DNA from: an uncultured Eubacteriales bacterium
GTDB lineage: Bacteria; Bacillota; Clostridia; Oscillospirales; Oscillospiraceae
Assembly: GCA_900546615.1 (NCBI GenBank)
Contig: URDJ01000072.1
Coordinates: 1 to 7,165, forward strand
DNA length: 7,165 nucleotides
Direction: 5' to 3'
Part shown: positions 5,981-7,165 of the stretch, in pieces
Layout of the letters: the number at the start of each line of letters is the position of its first letter
How positions within the stretch are numbered: the first letter of the stretch is position 1
Translations under genes and position numbers: made by a program
Notes under the pieces: generated by a model
Seen by the model: the letters and a program-made list of their open reading frames with translations, nothing else
Told to the model about the DNA's origin: nothing
The model's database searches: none

Positions 5981-7165
5981 TCTACTACCACACAAAGATG
6001 CAGAACGTCGCCGGGCTTTCGAGTTCGGAGGCGCAGAAGTCCTCGGATATGTATATGAAGTGCCGCTACATGGACGAGCTGACCGGCAGCCGCGGCGTCG
6101 TGTTTGCCACAGGCACGCCGGTAAGCAACTCGATGACGGAGCTTTACACGATGCAGCGGTATCTCCAGCACGACACGCTGGAGTGCCTCGGCCTTGGCCA
6201 CTTCGACTCGTGGGCGGCGAACTTTGGCGAGACCATCACGGCGCTTGAGCTTGCGCCTGAAGGCACCGGCTACCGGGCGCGGACCCGGTTTTCCAAGTTC
6301 TTTAACCTGCCGGAGCTGATGAATCTGTTCCGCGAGGCCGCGGACATCAAGACCGCCGACCAGCTAAACCTGCCCACGCCGGAGGTCATGTACCACAACG
6401 AGGTCTCGCAGCCGACGGAGATACAAAAGAAGCTCGTGCAGGAGCTCTCCGAGCGCGCGACGAAAGTCCACGCGAGGATGGTAGACCCGTCTGAGGACAA
6501 TATGCTTGCCATCACGAATGACGGGCGCAAGCTCGGCCTCGACCAGCGCGTGGTGAACCCGCTGCTGCCCGACGCGGACGGCACGAAGGTCAACCGCTGT
6601 GTGGACAACGTGTTCCGCATCTGGTTAGAGGGCGCGGACAAAAAGCTGACGCAGCTCATATTCTGCGACCTGTCCACGCCCGGCAAGGGCTTTAACATTT
6701 ACGACGACATAAAAACGAAGCTGATCTCTCGTGGCGTCCCGGAGAGCGAGATAGCCTTCATCCACGCGGCGGACACGGACATGAAAAAGAAGGAGCTGTT
6801 CGCCAAAGTGCGCTCCGGCAATGTGCGCGTGCTCTTGGGCAGTACGGCCAAGATGGGTGCAGGTACGAACGTGCAGGACAGGCTCGTCGCCCTCCACGAC
6901 CTCGACGCACCATGGCGTCCCGGCGACCTCGAACAGCGCAAGGGCCGCATCGCGCGGCAGGGCAACATGAATGAGACCGTCCATGTGTACAGGTACGTCA
7001 CCGAGCAGACATTTGACTCGTACATCTGGCAGACCTTAGAGAATAAGCAGAGGTTCATCTCTCAGATCATGACGTCGAAGTCTCCTGTGCGCTCCTGCGA
7101 GGACGCGGACGAGACCACGCTGTCCTACGCCGAGGTCAAGGCGCTGTGCGCGGGCGACCCAAGAA
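5981..7165 (+). CDS. Methyltransferase-helicase fusion protein, 3' exon (partial at the 3' end)
   Basis: This is the continuation of the helicase after the intron. The first two bases complete a CTC leucine codon begun at 3171, and the frame then stays open to the window end (394 whole codons), so the protein continues beyond. The junction reads [16 protein letters not shown], which matches my recollection of this family without loss or gain of residues. Visible RecA-like helicase motifs are motif [11 protein letters not shown] (from about 6109), motif [11 protein letters not shown] (from about 6856) and the arginine-finger motif [12 protein letters not shown] (6934-6963), typical of SNF2-like SF2 ATPases. 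Motifs I and II lie in the 5' exon, so ATPase activity requires splicing. An ATG at 5998 could start an ORF caller's prediction, but no Shine-Dalgarno precedes it and it is best read as an internal methionine. Confidence 0.88.

Noticed and set aside
5998..7165. Independent gene starting at ATG 5998
   Set aside because: It has no Shine-Dalgarno, its frame continues the 5' exon exactly, and the product would be a helicase half without Walker A and B.
1..7165. CRISPR array, tRNA, rRNA or attachment site
   Set aside because: No spaced direct repeats, tRNA-like cloverleaf, conserved rRNA segments or terminal repeats were visible; the only tandem repeat is the coding SDEP linker.

Overview
The window looks like part of an integrative conjugative element, or similar mobile DNA, from a Firmicute, most likely a GC-rich gut clostridium. 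That assignment is an inference from the protein family of the host gene and its codon use; no integrase, relaxase or attachment site lies in the window. The whole window is one very large plus-strand gene, open at both ends, interrupted by a complete, apparently functional group II intron in the sense orientation.

Layout. Positions 1-3171 are the 5' exon of a giant fusion protein. It holds a short charged N-terminal remnant, a four-copy 18-bp (six-residue) tandem repeat linker, an N6-adenine DNA methyltransferase-like domain, a long middle region, and the first half of an SF2/SNF2-type helicase, with Walker A and the DEAH Walker B box. Positions 3172-5980 are a 2809-bp group II intron. Positions 5981-7165 are the 3' exon, which carries helicase motifs III, V and VI and runs off the window. 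Joining base 3171 to base 5981 restores one uninterrupted frame across the junction (Tyr-Lys-Asn-Leu-Tyr-Tyr-His-Thr-Lys).

The intron. It starts GTGCG and ends AT. It has a textbook 34-nt domain V with a CGC triad and a GAAA loop, and a domain VI with a bulged adenosine 7 nt before the 3' splice site. Its EBS1 loop can form 7 bp with the last 7 bases of the 5' exon. A perfect 13-bp stem flanks the ORF and serves as the domain IV base. The ORF (3938-5824, GTG start) encodes a 628-aa reverse transcriptase/maturase with YADD and an intact HNH endonuclease domain. Its Shine-Dalgarno and start codon are buried in an 8-bp hairpin, which suggests translational control like that known for the Ll.LtrB domain IV.

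How they fit together. The helicase is made only if the intron splices. Unspliced mRNA stops six codons into the intron, just after DEAH, giving a methyltransferase with half a helicase. The intron therefore depends on its maturase to be harmless to the host gene. Its target lies in a conserved motif of a family that travels on conjugative elements, which suits spread by retrohoming. By eye the exons are strongly GC-rich and the intron is much closer to balanced composition, consistent with separate origins.
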